Made by a program: the position numbers and the translations under genes
NCBI GenBank assembly: GCA_937873695.1
Contig: CALMYL010000006.1
Span: 415,185-479,184, forward strand
DNA from: an uncultured Ignavibacteria bacterium
GTDB lineage: Bacteria; Bacteroidota; Ignavibacteria; Tepidaquicellales; OLB5
Reading direction: 5' to 3'
Length of the DNA stretch: 64,000 bases
Shown: one piece after another, positions 9,136 through 17,890 of the stretch
Numbering within the stretch: position 1 is the stretch's first letter
Layout of the letters: every line of letters starts with the position of its first letter
The notes under the pieces: model-generated
Told to the model about the DNA's origin: nothing
The model's input: only the letters and a program-made list of their open reading frames with translations
Databases searched by the model: none

Positions 9136-10551
9136 ATGTCTGATAAACTTAGTATTTTGCACCTTGAAGATAATGATAATGATTCGGAACTCGTGATCAA
9201 TGAACTTGAACTTGCCGGCTGGAATTTTGACTACAAGAGGGTTGATAACGAAAGGGATTTTACAGATTGCCTTGTTAACTCTGATTATGATATAATCTTC
9301 AGTGATTTTAGTCTTCCTTCGTATAATGGACTCAAAGCCCTGGAAAGATCAATGAGCATTCGACCGGAAATACCGTTTATTCTTGTTTCGGGTACAATGG
9401 GTGAGGATGCCGCAGTTGAATCAATGAAAAAAGGAGCTACAGACTACGTTCTTAAGAACAAGCTTTACAAACTGCAGCCAACCATAAACCGGGCTTTAGT
9501 TGAAGCCAGGGAAAAGAAACTGAGAGAATACGCTGAAAACAGGTATGGGCTTCTTATCGAATCTGCAAGAGATATTATCTATACTTTATCCACAGAAGGG
9601 ATCATCATTTCTCTTAACAAAGCATTTGAAGAAATTACCGGACTCAAAAGAAAAGACTGGATAGGCAGGAATTTTTCGGGGCTTATTCACCCTGATGACC
9701 TTGGATTGGCGTTAACCAGATTCAGTGGTACAAAACAAGGCAGCAGATCGCAAAGCTATGAAATGAGATTTGTCAATTCCAAAGGAGAGTTTCTCTATGG
9801 AGAGGTTCTTACAACACTTATGGATCGCGGAATTGTGAACGGAGAGATTCTTGGTATAGTAAGAAATGTTACTGAACGAAGAAACGCCGAATTGATTATA
9901 CTTAATTCATTGAGAGAAAAAGAGGTACTGCTTAAGGAAATTCACCACCGGGTAAAAAACAATCTGCAGGTTATAATCAGCCTGATAAATATGCAGTCTG
10001 CTGAAATAGAAGATCCGGCTGTTTTAAATTCCTTCCGCGAAATTCAGAACAGGGTCGTATCCATGTCGCTGATCCACCAGAGTTTTTACCAGTCAAACAG
10101 CCTTTCTGAAATAGACTTTTCGCTGTATATTAAACGCCTTGCTGATAATCTTCTAAAGATCTTCGGGGTAAGCAATGAAAAAATTGAACTTATTATTGAT
10201 ACATCCGGTATAAGAATTAGTATTGATACGGCTATTCCGCTTGGGCTGCTTATTAATGAAATATTTACCAACTCACTTAAGCACGCATTTGCAGACCGTG
10301 GTTCAGGAAAAATATACTTTGAATTGAAGGTAACAGGTCCTGAATATTTTCTGAAAATTGGCGATAACGGGGGAGGTCTTCCTGAAGATGTTTTGCCGGG
10401 CAGAACAAAAACTCTTGGTATGACCCTTATAAAAATGCTCTGCGATCAAATTGATGGTGTGATAGAGTGTAACATAGATAGCGGAACTGAATATCTTATT
10501 AAGTTTCCTTCCAAAAGTTACCGTGATAGACTTGATGGTATCAGGAAGTAA
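9136..10551 (+). CDS. Hybrid REC-PAS-HisKA_2 histidine kinase
   Basis: A 471-residue soluble kinase. The N-terminal receiver (1-120) has acidic residues E11/D12 and phosphoacceptor D57 (IIFSDFSLPSYNG). PAS spans about 133-250 (DIIYTLSTEGIIISLNKAFE). The HisKA_2 dimerisation motif EIHHRVKNNLQVIISL places the likely phospho-His at 271. The HATPase domain follows (LGLLINEIFTNSLKHAF; GDNGGGLPED; LGMTLIKML). Receiver-first kinases of this type usually accept phosphate from an upstream kinase and pass the signal on. With the two genes before it this gives a plausible relay: membrane PAS kinase, Rcp-like regulator, then this protein (inference from gene order). Confidence 0.9.
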   Translation: MSDKLSILHLEDNDNDSELVINELELAGWNFDYKRVDNERDFTDCLVNSDYDIIFSDFSLPSYNGLKALERSMSIRPEIPFILVSGTMGEDAAVESMKKGATDYVLKNKLYKLQPTINRALVEAREKKLREYAENRYGLLIESARDIIYTLSTEGIIISLNKAFEEITGLKRKDWIGRNFSGLIHPDDLGLALTRFSGTKQGSRSQSYEMRFVNSKGEFLYGEVLTTLMDRGIVNGEILGIVRNVTERRNAELIILNSLREKEVLLKEIHHRVKNNLQVIISLINMQSAEIEDPAVLNSFREIQNRVVSMSLIHQSFYQSNSLSEIDFSLYIKRLADNLLKIFGVSNEKIELIIDTSGIRISIDTAIPLGLLINEIFTNSLKHAFADRGSGKIYFELKVTGPEYFLKIGDNGGGLPEDVLPGRTKTLGMTLIKMLCDQIDGVIECNIDSGTEYLIKFPSKSYRDRLDGIRK

Positions 10552-10632
10552 ACTATCTGCTTGTAATTAATTAAGTTAACGCGAAATATGTAAGGAATTT
10601 ATTATTATATATTAAAACCAGGCTGTGCACCT

Positions 10633-10640
10633 TATATTTG
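10633..10640 (+). promoter_or_regulatory. Possible -7 promoter element for the C25 protease gene
   Basis: TATATTTG matches the Bacteroidota-type TAnnTTTG element and lies 51 nt before the protease start. No TTTG is visible at the expected upstream spacing, so this is a half-match only. Confidence 0.4.
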
Positions 10641-10690
10641 TACGGTGTAACTCGTTCTAAAAAATAATTCTTACACCAGGAGCTAAAAAC

Positions 10691-13600
10691 ATGAAGCGCT
10701 TTACTGCAGCCGTGATTGCTGTTGTTTTGCTGTGCACGGCAGTAAGTTTTGTTTCATATTCGCAAAGCATTAACAGCGTTAAACTGTCTAATGCGCAAAA
10801 CGGGTATGAAATAGAATTCAGCCTTCCGGCAAATAGTTTACAAACCGTAAGCAGGGAAGGTGAATCATTTGATATCATAAATGCAGAAAATTTTGGTATC
10901 ACCCCAACTGAAGGCTTGCCAATGTTACCCCAGCTCACTTTCATCCTCATCATAGATAAAGCAGAAACATCTCCGGAATTTTATATACAAAACCAATCTG
11001 TTGAAGAAAAGTATCTTCAGCATAAAGTATTTCCCTCCCAGGCCCCCTGGGAAAAATCCAAAGCGCTGGATGACCGTCCGTTTACAATTAACCGTAATTA
11101 CTATACTACATCCGGAAGTATTATGGATCCGCTTGTAAGGATTTCCGAACCGGTTGTGATCGGCGGTGTTAAAGCGGTTTTGATATCTATATTTCCGTTC
11201 AGGTATGATCCGTCAACCGGAAGACTTTCTTATACCAGGAATGCGCGGATCAATATTAAGCTTTCCGCGGGTGTACCCCGGTATTCGTCCATTGCGCCTT
11301 CTTTCAGAGAGATCTTCAATGCGCTGGCTGTTAATTCAGAAACAGTTGATTACACGGGTACAAATAATTACCTCATAATTACACCGCCTGAATATGAATC
11401 CGTTATGGGACCCTTTGCTGCATATAAATCAAGCATGGGGTATAGCGTCTTAATGGTAAATACCAGTACTACGGGCACTACAACTACAGCTATACAGAGC
11501 TATATTCAGAACAGGTATAATAACATTTCTACCCGCCCGGAATTTATTCTGCTGGCCGGTGATGTAGATAAAATACCTGAATGGACAGGTATCGGTTCTG
11601 ATAATCCGCACACAGATCTGAATTATACTTTGCTTGAAGGCAGCGATCCTTTCGCCGATGCTTTTATTGGCAGATTTTCATGTGCCAGCACCTCGGAATT
11701 AACCAATATTATCACTAAAACAATATACATGGAAAGTAATATTGGCGCGTTGCCCAAGAAAAATATTTTCATGGCTTCAACGGATAACTGGGCTATTACA
11801 GAAGGTACTCATAATTTTGTGATTGATAGTTTCTTTACAGCTCCCGCATATACAAATGTAAAATTATATACTCATACTTACAGCGCAACTACCCAGCAGC
11901 TTATTGATGCCCTCAACAATAACCAGGTATTTGCAATTTATTCAGGGCATGGCAGCACAACAAGCTGGGCTGACGGACCGCCGCTGAATCAAACACAGGT
12001 AAATGCGCTTAACAACAGCTATTTCCCGTATGTTTATTCATTTGCCTGTCTTACAGGGCAATATCAGAATTCCGAGTGCTTTGGTGAAACATGGATACGC
12101 AGACCCAAAGCAGGTTCAGTATTCTGGGGCTCATCTGTTAATTCATTTTGGGATGAAGATGATATTCTTGAGCGCAGGCTTTACAGGGCAATGTTCACCG
12201 ATGGATTGAAAAAAACCGCACCGATGTTTGTAATGGCAAAATATTACCTGGTGCAGCATTACGGCAGTATTACAAGTGATATAAGAAGATATCTTGAAAT
12301 GTATAATTGTTTCGGCGATCCTTCCATTTACCAGGCTGCATACGGTCCGGTTATTGCGCACACCTGTTTGCCTAATACCGAAGACCTGAATGGTCCTTAT
12401 AATGTAAACTGCGTTATAACTCCTTCGGGTTCAGCAATTGATCCTGCGAAAACTAAGCTCTTCTGGACAAGGGGTAGTAATTTTACTGATAGTATTGCAA
12501 TGACAAATTCATCTGGCAATAACTGGAGCGCCTCAATCCCAGGCAGTGGTTCAGCCGCCGTTTACAGGTATTATTTAAAAACATGCGATATGCTTAACAG
12601 GGTAACAATACTGCCCCCGGATGCGCCTTCAGGATATTTCACTTTCACTGCTTCAGCAGATGTAACTCCTCCTGTTATCACTCACACACAGATAATGGAT
12701 GTAGGACAGCCTATGTGGCCGGTTAATGTTACCGGCAATGTAACTGATAATATAGGGATTGACAGTGTATGGGTTGAGTGGTATAAAAACTCACCTTCTC
12801 CGCTTAAATCGTTCAGGTTAAATAATACCGGCGGCAGTACTTTTACAGGCTTGTTCAATTCCGCCAATAGCGAAGTTACTCCGGGTGATTCTATTTTCTA
12901 TGTAATCAAAGCCAGGGATAATTCTTCTAACCACAATACCGGAAGTCTCCCTGCATCAGGATATTTCAGGTTCAGCATAACTACACAGGCCTCACAGAAC
13001 TTCTGCAGGCAAACCTACCTGCCTATCAGGGATAATCAGATATCTTATGATACATTATTTATTTCACAGTCAGGCACTATTGTTGATCTTAATTTTAAAA
13101 TGGAATCACTGCTTCATACATATGACGGTGACATATCATTCAGTATAATCTCGCCGACCGGAATCGAAGTATCACTTTCCAACAGGCGGGGCTCAGGGGG
13201 TGATAATTATATAAATACTTTGTTTGATGATTCCTCGGCCGTTTCCATATCAACAGGAACCGCGCCGTTTACAGGTACATTCAGACCCGAGAGTCCGTTG
13301 AGTGTTTTTAACGGACTTGATGTTCACGGAAACTGGATACTTAAAGTACACGACCAGGCGGCAAGTGATACAGGCAGGGTTGAAAGTTACTGCCTGAACA
13401 TAATATACAATGCTGTTTTAGCAGTAAACAATCAGCAGATACCTGTTAAGTTTGAACTGGCACAGAATTATCCAAACCCGTTTAATCCAATTACCAGGAT
13501 TAAGTATTCCGTTCCGAAACAATCATTTGTAGCAATTAAAATATATGATGTTTTGGGCAGGGAAGTTAAGACACTGGTTAATGAATTAAAAACAGCGGGA

Positions 13601-13708
13601 AATTATGAAGTAGAATTTAATGCTTCTTACCTTGCAAGCGGTGTTTACTTCTACAGAATGGAATCAGGTGATTTCACTGATGTGAAAAAGCTTGTACTTC
13701 TAAAGTAA
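10691..13708 (+). CDS. Gingipain-like C25 cysteine protease with T9SS sorting domain
   Basis: A 1005-residue exported endopeptidase. A signal peptide (residues 1-25, ending SFVSYSQS) is followed by a propeptide to about 215. The C25 catalytic domain has His420 in IYSGHGSTT and Cys453 in SFACLTGQYQNS, a 33-residue spacing equal to that in gingipain R. Ig-like modules occupy about 555-765. A proprotein-convertase P domain lies at about 770-905 (ISFSIISPTGIEVSLSNR). The type A sorting domain is at about 922-1005 (AQNYPNPFNPITR), which in this phylum directs outer-membrane passage and surface attachment or release by the type IX system. The start is ATG 10691, 9 nt after a CCAGGAG stretch. It is transcribed alone, with an intrinsic terminator after it. 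The exact cleavage specificity cannot be read from the sequence. Confidence 0.93.
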   Translation: MKRFTAAVIAVVLLCTAVSFVSYSQSINSVKLSNAQNGYEIEFSLPANSLQTVSREGESFDIINAENFGITPTEGLPMLPQLTFILIIDKAETSPEFYIQNQSVEEKYLQHKVFPSQAPWEKSKALDDRPFTINRNYYTTSGSIMDPLVRISEPVVIGGVKAVLISIFPFRYDPSTGRLSYTRNARINIKLSAGVPRYSSIAPSFREIFNALAVNSETVDYTGTNNYLIITPPEYESVMGPFAAYKSSMGYSVLMVNTSTTGTTTTAIQSYIQNRYNNISTRPEFILLAGDVDKIPEWTGIGSDNPHTDLNYTLLEGSDPFADAFIGRFSCASTSELTNIITKTIYMESNIGALPKKNIFMASTDNWAITEGTHNFVIDSFFTAPAYTNVKLYTHTYSATTQQLIDALNNNQVFAIYSGHGSTTSWADGPPLNQTQVNALNNSYFPYVYSFACLTGQYQNSECFGETWIRRPKAGSVFWGSSVNSFWDEDDILERRLYRAMFTDGLKKTAPMFVMAKYYLVQHYGSITSDIRRYLEMYNCFGDPSIYQAAYGPVIAHTCLPNTEDLNGPYNVNCVITPSGSAIDPAKTKLFWTRGSNFTDSIAMTNSSGNNWSASIPGSGSAAVYRYYLKTCDMLNRVTILPPDAPSGYFTFTASADVTPPVITHTQIMDVGQPMWPVNVTGNVTDNIGIDSVWVEWYKNSPSPLKSFRLNNTGGSTFTGLFNSANSEVTPGDSIFYVIKARDNSSNHNTGSLPASGYFRFSITTQASQNFCRQTYLPIRDNQISYDTLFISQSGTIVDLNFKMESLLHTYDGDISFSIISPTGIEVSLSNRRGSGGDNYINTLFDDSSAVSISTGTAPFTGTFRPESPLSVFNGLDVHGNWILKVHDQAASDTGRVESYCLNIIYNAVLAVNNQQIPVKFELAQNYPNPFNPITRIKYSVPKQSFVAIKIYDVLGREVKTLVNELKTAGNYEVEFNASYLASGVYFYRMESGDFTDVKKLVLLK

Positions 13709-13726
13709 GAGAAATTACAGTAAACT

Positions 13727-13754
13727 AAAGCCCGGCTGCAGCCGGGCTTTTTTG
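13727..13754 (+). terminator. Intrinsic terminator of the C25 protease gene
   Basis: A perfect 10 bp stem, AAAGCCCGGC (13727-13736) with GCCGGGCTTT (13741-13750), has a TGCA loop and is followed by further T residues. Confidence 0.9.
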
Positions 13755-13765
13755 TGAGCAATAAA

Positions 13766-14086
13766 TTATTCCGTAGCAGTTGGATCAATTGTTATATAGA
13801 TAACTATATATATCACCCATATAATTGGAATAAAAAAATTTATAATACTTAATTTTAAATAAATATCTTTTATTGCTCTGAAAGGTATCACTATCAGTGA
13901 AAGTAGTGCCAATATGAAGTTTATAGGAAATAATATAAATGGATTTACAAAGTAAAAATAAGGATTTGGGATATTAGTAAATAATGAATCATATAATCCT
14001 ATAACAATTGAAACATAAAGAAATATTGAATAAATATTAGAGCAGAATATTAAGATTACTGAGGTTTTGTATATTTTTTCAAACAT
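13766..14086 (-). CDS. Small hypothetical membrane protein
   Basis: A 106-residue, very AT-rich gene encoding an almost entirely hydrophobic protein with three or four predicted membrane helices (about residues 8-30, 40-66 and 78-100) and a short polar tail ending TIDPTATE. No family is recognised. It sits immediately downstream of the two leftward tRNA-Ser genes, 4 nt from the end of tRNA-Ser(GGA), so it could be read from the tRNA transcript. Base composition is more AT-rich than neighbouring genes, which could mean recent arrival or simply the Phe/Ile-rich content. Real coding is likely but unproven. Confidence 0.5.
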   Translation of the reverse strand: MFEKIYKTSVILIFCSNIYSIFLYVSIVIGLYDSLFTNIPNPYFYFVNPFILFPINFILALLSLIVIPFRAIKDIYLKLSIINFFIPIIWVIYIVIYITIDPTATE

Positions 14087-14090
14087 TTTG

Positions 14091-14177
14091 CGGAGAAGGT
14101 GGGATTCGAACCCACGATACCCTTGCAGGTATACTACCTTTCCAGGGTAGCCTCTTCAACCACTCGAGCACCTCTCC
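14091..14177 (-). tRNA. tRNA-Ser (anticodon GGA)
   Basis: The 87 nt span from the acceptor GGAGAGG at 14177 to CTTCTCC plus discriminator G at 14091 (one G-U pair). The anticodon loop CTGGAAA places GGA opposite 14141-14143. The T arm reads GGGTTCGAACCC, and a long class II variable arm typical of serine tRNAs is present. CCA is not encoded. Confidence 0.95.
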
Positions 14178-14188
14178 TGAACAGAATG

Positions 14189-14214
14189 AAACAAGGGGTT
14201 ACAACCCCTTGTTT
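14189..14214. other. Hairpin between the two tRNA-Ser genes
   Basis: An 11 bp inverted repeat, AAACAAGGGGT (14189-14199) with ACCCCTTGTTT (14204-14214) and a TACA loop, lies exactly between the tRNAs. On the tRNA strand it is not followed by a T run, so it looks more like a processing or stabilising stem than a strong terminator. Confidence 0.6.
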
Positions 14215-14226
14215 ATAATATATTTG

Positions 14227-14308
14227 CGGAGAGCGAGGGACTCGAACCCCCACAGGCTTGCGCCCGGCGGTTTTCAAGACCGCTGCAATACCATTATGCG
14301 AGCTCTCC
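14227..14308 (-). tRNA. tRNA-Ser (anticodon TGA)
   Basis: The 82 nt span has acceptor GGAGAGC (from 14308) pairing with GCTCTCC (to 14228) and discriminator G at 14227. The anticodon stem GCGGT/ACCGC encloses loop CTTGAAA, giving anticodon TGA for UCA codons. A GC-rich variable stem and a T arm with GGTTCGAGTCC are present. CCA is not encoded. Confidence 0.95.
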
Positions 14309-14325
14309 TCTATAATGATTAGAGG

Positions 14326-14333
14326 CAAATATA
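14326..14333 (-). promoter_or_regulatory. -7 promoter element for the tRNA-Ser pair
   Basis: Read leftward, this is TATATTTG, the TAnnTTTG element, ending 18 nt before the 5' end of tRNA-Ser(TGA). That spacing suits initiation a few bases upstream of the mature tRNA. No TTTG was seen at the matching upstream distance. Confidence 0.5.
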
Positions 14334-14537
14334 CTTATTTTTTACATTTTGTAAAACCCTCTTTTTTTGTCCACAAACCAGGTAATTTAGCTGATTTATT
14401 AAAAATTGAATTGAATATACACTTATTAAATGATACTTTTAAATACAGCAAAATTCGAAAATTTGTATCTCATTTCTGCCTTCATCCAAAGGTATGTTTC
14501 CAGAAAAATTCAATTTATCCGGAGGAAGGATAGTGAA

Positions 14538-16775
14538 ATGAAAACACAAATATTAATTTTTTTGTTTACAATTTCTTTTATTTCCTTTAACAGTCTTTCT
14601 CAAACAGATGAATTCGGTGAATTAAGTTACAATGGTTACCTGGCTGGTCTTAACAGTAACAGTAATTTTGTAAGCGTACCATCGAATACTTTATTCAACC
14701 AAAACACGGGCGGCTCAATGGAAATGTGGATCTATCCGTTGAGTGTTTCCGGGACACAACAGCTTATTGGTAAAGGTGTTTCTTCCAATGTGCAGTTCAT
14801 TTGGGGTCTAACCGGCAATATTCAGTTTTTCAGAATTGGTAACACCTCTGTAGTAAATAACGGCGGAGCGACTATTGCAGCAAACCAGTGGACCCATATT
14901 GCTGTTACATGGGGCGGCAGCGGTCCGTATAATATCAATTTTTATGTAAATGGTTCTGTCAGTGGGTCTACTCAGGTACTTTCAAATGCCTGGGTAAGCA
15001 ACACCGATCCGCTAAAGATCGGGGGAACTTCAGGTGGTTTCACTACCCAATTCTTTAACGGTTTCATTGATGAAGTAAGGTTCTGGGATCCGGAAAGAAC
15101 AGCCCTTGAAATTAAGGATAACCGCTTTGTCGGAATCGGCGACGGAGCGAATTCCAATAGCTCGGCAGCTTTAACAAGTTCATCTTCTTATACCAGTTTA
15201 ATAGCCTCATGGAGTTTTAATACATCCGGAACTGCGTTTGATTATATTAACGGACTAAATGGAACCTACACAGGTTCAGCATTTTCACAGCAGGCTTTAG
15301 GATCTCAGCCTATACCTTATAATTTTGCACTAAGATGTCCGGGTTCTGGGAATAACTCATTTGTAACTATACCGCATAATACAAATTTCAACCAAACAAC
15401 TGACGGCACTATGGAGGCATGGGTTTATACTGCCGTAAATAATCAGCAGAAAGTAATAGTTAGCAAGGGGAATTCGAGCAATGTTTCTTACCTTTTCGGA
15501 ATGGCAAGCAATGGCAAGCTTTTTGCGCGTTTCGGTACTTCGGCCATCACAAATAACGATGGTGTAACTCTGCCGGTTAATCAATGGGTTCATGTCGCGT
15601 GGACATGGTTTCTTAATGCCGGATCTTTTTCTGTCACTTTTTATGTGAACGGTCAGGTTTCAGGTACGCCGCTTTCCAACGGAGGTACATTCAGTGTAAA
15701 CAGTGACCCCATGACAATTGGCAGCAGCGCTGCTTTTACATTTGAAACCTGGAATGGATACATTGACGAAGTCAGATATTGGAGCGATATTAAATCGATT
15801 GACTGGATCAAAGCTAATATGTTTGGCTCAGTTCGCGGTAAAACAAGTAACGCCGGTTTAGTTGGTGCATGGAATTTTGACGGAAATCTTCTGAACAGGT
15901 CTTCAATATCGGGAATAAACGGCTCATTTAATACCGGAGGTACTAACGATTGCCGGTTAAGCGGCTTTGTAAATGAAACGACAGCAGGCGCTTTGGGGCT
16001 GGCTTATATTGCGCACAACACAGTTGTGAACAGGCTCGCTTCCGGAAATCCGTTTCCTGGTGGCTTTGCAGTGCGCGCACCATTTAAAAATATACCGGAC
16101 CTTATTACAATAAAAGATACTATCACTTTAGGAGGAAATGCATTCGCCAATTCAGTGGAAGTTTTCCTGTCTGTAAGGCATCCATGGGTCGCAGATCTTA
16201 CTATTGCGCTGACTGCACCAAACGGGCAGGTGAGAGAACTCACATCAGGCAATGGCGGCTCCGGCGATCATATCCTGACGTTTTTTGTCGATGGCCAGAC
16301 CAGCGTAACCAATACTTCCTACCTGCCGCCGTGGTCAAATATCTGTGCATCAGAGCAGACTTTCGGGAATTTCGGAAATTCTCTTGCACAGGGTAACTGG
16401 GTTCTTACTGTAAGCGATGTGGCCTCAGGTGATCTTGGGGTGCTGCAGGGCTGGGGTATCAGAATAAATAATGGCGTTACCGGAAATCAGCAGGCTGGAA
16501 ACACAGTCCCCGCGGAATTTTCGCTGTATCAAAATTATCCGAATCCGTTTAATCCTTCTACTTCAATTAAGTATGATATAGCCCGGAACTCTGATGTAAA
16601 AATAGCTTTATATGATATTTTAGGAAGGGAAGTTCAGATTCTTGTAAACCAATTTCTGAATGCGGGCACATATGAAGTCAATTTGGACGCTTCTAACTTT
16701 GCTACAGGGACCTATTTTTATAAGATAAGCGCAGGTAATTTTACTGATATCAAAAAGTTGGTTATTATCAAATAA
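14538..16775 (+). CDS. LamG-domain exported protein with P domain and T9SS sorting domain
   Basis: A 745-residue protein. I choose ATG 14538 over an in-frame start 36 codons earlier because it follows GGAGGAAGGA (14521-14530) and begins a clear signal peptide (MKTQILIFLFTISFISF, cut near SLSQ). Two concanavalin A-like LamG domains follow, about 25-225 (GGSMEMWIYPL; FIDEVRFWD) and 265-455 (DGTMEAWVYT; YIDEVRYWS). A proprotein-convertase-type P domain is at about 500-650 (LTIALTAPNGQVRELTSG) and the type A sorting domain at 659-745 (YQNYPNPFNPSTS). LamG domains usually bind glycans or proteins. No catalytic domain is visible, so an adhesin or binding role is inferred. It ends at an intrinsic terminator. 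Confidence 0.9.
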   Translation: MKTQILIFLFTISFISFNSLSQTDEFGELSYNGYLAGLNSNSNFVSVPSNTLFNQNTGGSMEMWIYPLSVSGTQQLIGKGVSSNVQFIWGLTGNIQFFRIGNTSVVNNGGATIAANQWTHIAVTWGGSGPYNINFYVNGSVSGSTQVLSNAWVSNTDPLKIGGTSGGFTTQFFNGFIDEVRFWDPERTALEIKDNRFVGIGDGANSNSSAALTSSSSYTSLIASWSFNTSGTAFDYINGLNGTYTGSAFSQQALGSQPIPYNFALRCPGSGNNSFVTIPHNTNFNQTTDGTMEAWVYTAVNNQQKVIVSKGNSSNVSYLFGMASNGKLFARFGTSAITNNDGVTLPVNQWVHVAWTWFLNAGSFSVTFYVNGQVSGTPLSNGGTFSVNSDPMTIGSSAAFTFETWNGYIDEVRYWSDIKSIDWIKANMFGSVRGKTSNAGLVGAWNFDGNLLNRSSISGINGSFNTGGTNDCRLSGFVNETTAGALGLAYIAHNTVVNRLASGNPFPGGFAVRAPFKNIPDLITIKDTITLGGNAFANSVEVFLSVRHPWVADLTIALTAPNGQVRELTSGNGGSGDHILTFFVDGQTSVTNTSYLPPWSNICASEQTFGNFGNSLAQGNWVLTVSDVASGDLGVLQGWGIRINNGVTGNQQAGNTVPAEFSLYQNYPNPFNPSTSIKYDIARNSDVKIALYDILGREVQILVNQFLNAGTYEVNLDASNFATGTYFYKISAGNFTDIKKLVIIK

Positions 16776-16801
16776 AATTAAGCTGATAAGCTTTAATCGT
16801 T

Positions 16802-16834
16802 AACCCGGTTCAGTATATTGAACCGGGTTTTTTA
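16802..16834 (+). terminator. Intrinsic terminator of the LamG gene
   Basis: AACCCGGTTCA (16802-16812) pairs with TGAACCGGGTT around a short AT loop, followed by a T run. Confidence 0.88.
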
Positions 16835-16862
16835 TTATACTTTGGCGATTCCAATTCAAAAG

Positions 16863-17681
16863 TCACTTTACCTGAAAATAGATATACGGTGTGCCGTTTT
16901 GTGTAATGCACCTATTGTTATAATATATAGAATCATATACCTTCCATCCGCCCGGCATATCAAAATTGATTTTCCCTTTATAGATACCGCCGCCAATGTA
17001 AACAGGATTTTCATTTCCTTCAGATGCATGGTTCAGGGAATCAAGTTTTGGAGTCAGAAACATGGAAGCTGAATTTACCTGCGTAAAATTTACAAAATCG
17101 GGAGATTCATGCAGCAGGCATGAGAAATCATTGATTCCCCTTGACGGCTCCTGCGGAGCAGTCATGGTAATCAAATAACTAAGCTGCGCGCCTAAATCTG
17201 TAAAAATTTTAAATTTTGTTCTTGAATCCCATCCTACATCAAAATTTGCAGAATCAACACTGATCATGTCGTTATAATTATAGTAACCATACCATCGGCT
17301 TGATGTATCTGAAGGCATCAGCATTATAATGTAACCCGTGAACATCCCAAGCGCCGCATCGTAATTGTATTGAGGTTCTACCGGTGTTGCATGGAAATCT
17401 GTTGAAGTGAAATGAAACATCTTCGCATAAAATTTAACATAGCCGGAATTCTTTTCATTGCCGGATTCATATACTTTAAACCCAACTTTGTTGTATCCGG
17501 TCATCAAAGTATCGTTGCCTGTTGTCCATACTTCAAATCTCAAATTCCCGTCTTCCGCGGTGATTATTTTCTGATACACCTCACCCTGAGGGCTATTAGT
17601 TAAGTTATCATGACCGTTACCACAGCCAGTAATGCAGAGAGAAATAATGATTGTTATATACAGAAAGTTGTTCATGTTCAT
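16863..17681 (-). CDS. Hypothetical lipoprotein
   Basis: A 272-residue protein whose signal sequence ends in a lipobox (SLCITGC, Cys at residue 20), so it should be lipidated and membrane-anchored. After a short linker it forms two similar beta-rich halves. The first contains LRFEVWTTGNDTLMTGYNKV and MFHFTSTDFHATPVEP, and the second ends in a strand motif FDMPGGWKVYDSIYY. The pattern of a strand, a His-containing MFH segment and a final MPGGW-type strand resembles YtkA/FixH-like domains, but the match is weak and I do not assign a function. It is a single gene converging on the LamG gene. Confidence 0.75.
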   Translation of the reverse strand: MNMNNFLYITIIISLCITGCGNGHDNLTNSPQGEVYQKIITAEDGNLRFEVWTTGNDTLMTGYNKVGFKVYESGNEKNSGYVKFYAKMFHFTSTDFHATPVEPQYNYDAALGMFTGYIIMLMPSDTSSRWYGYYNYNDMISVDSANFDVGWDSRTKFKIFTDLGAQLSYLITMTAPQEPSRGINDFSCLLHESPDFVNFTQVNSASMFLTPKLDSLNHASEGNENPVYIGGGIYKGKINFDMPGGWKVYDSIYYNNRCITQNGTPYIYFQVK

Positions 17682-17826
17682 GAATAAAAATGCAATTTAA
17701 TGAAACTCAACTGAAAAATTAATGATATTTGTCGCTATCTATTCTGCATAAGTAAACCCGTATTGATATATGTCATATTAAAATATGATTCTTATCTTTA
17801 ATTAATATTTAACTGTTTTTGGTTAG

Positions 17827-17856
17827 TTTGCATCTCAAATGCAGAAATTATATTTG
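17827..17856 (+). promoter_or_regulatory. TTTG-N18-TAnnTTTG promoter of the beta-helix gene
   Basis: TTTG at 17827-17830, 18 nt, then TATATTTG at 17849-17856 match the Bacteroidota consensus at both elements. The start codon at 17891 leaves a leader of about 30 nt. An AT-rich inverted repeat (TCATATT/AATATGA, 17773-17788) lies just upstream. Confidence 0.7.
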
Positions 17857-17890
17857 AATCAGATAATTTTAAACCTTTGCTTTAACTTTT

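Noticed and set aside
14430-14537. N-terminal extension of the LamG protein by 36 codons
   Set aside because: The extension is not signal-like and a GGAGGAAGGA site followed by a clean signal peptide marks ATG 14538 as the start.
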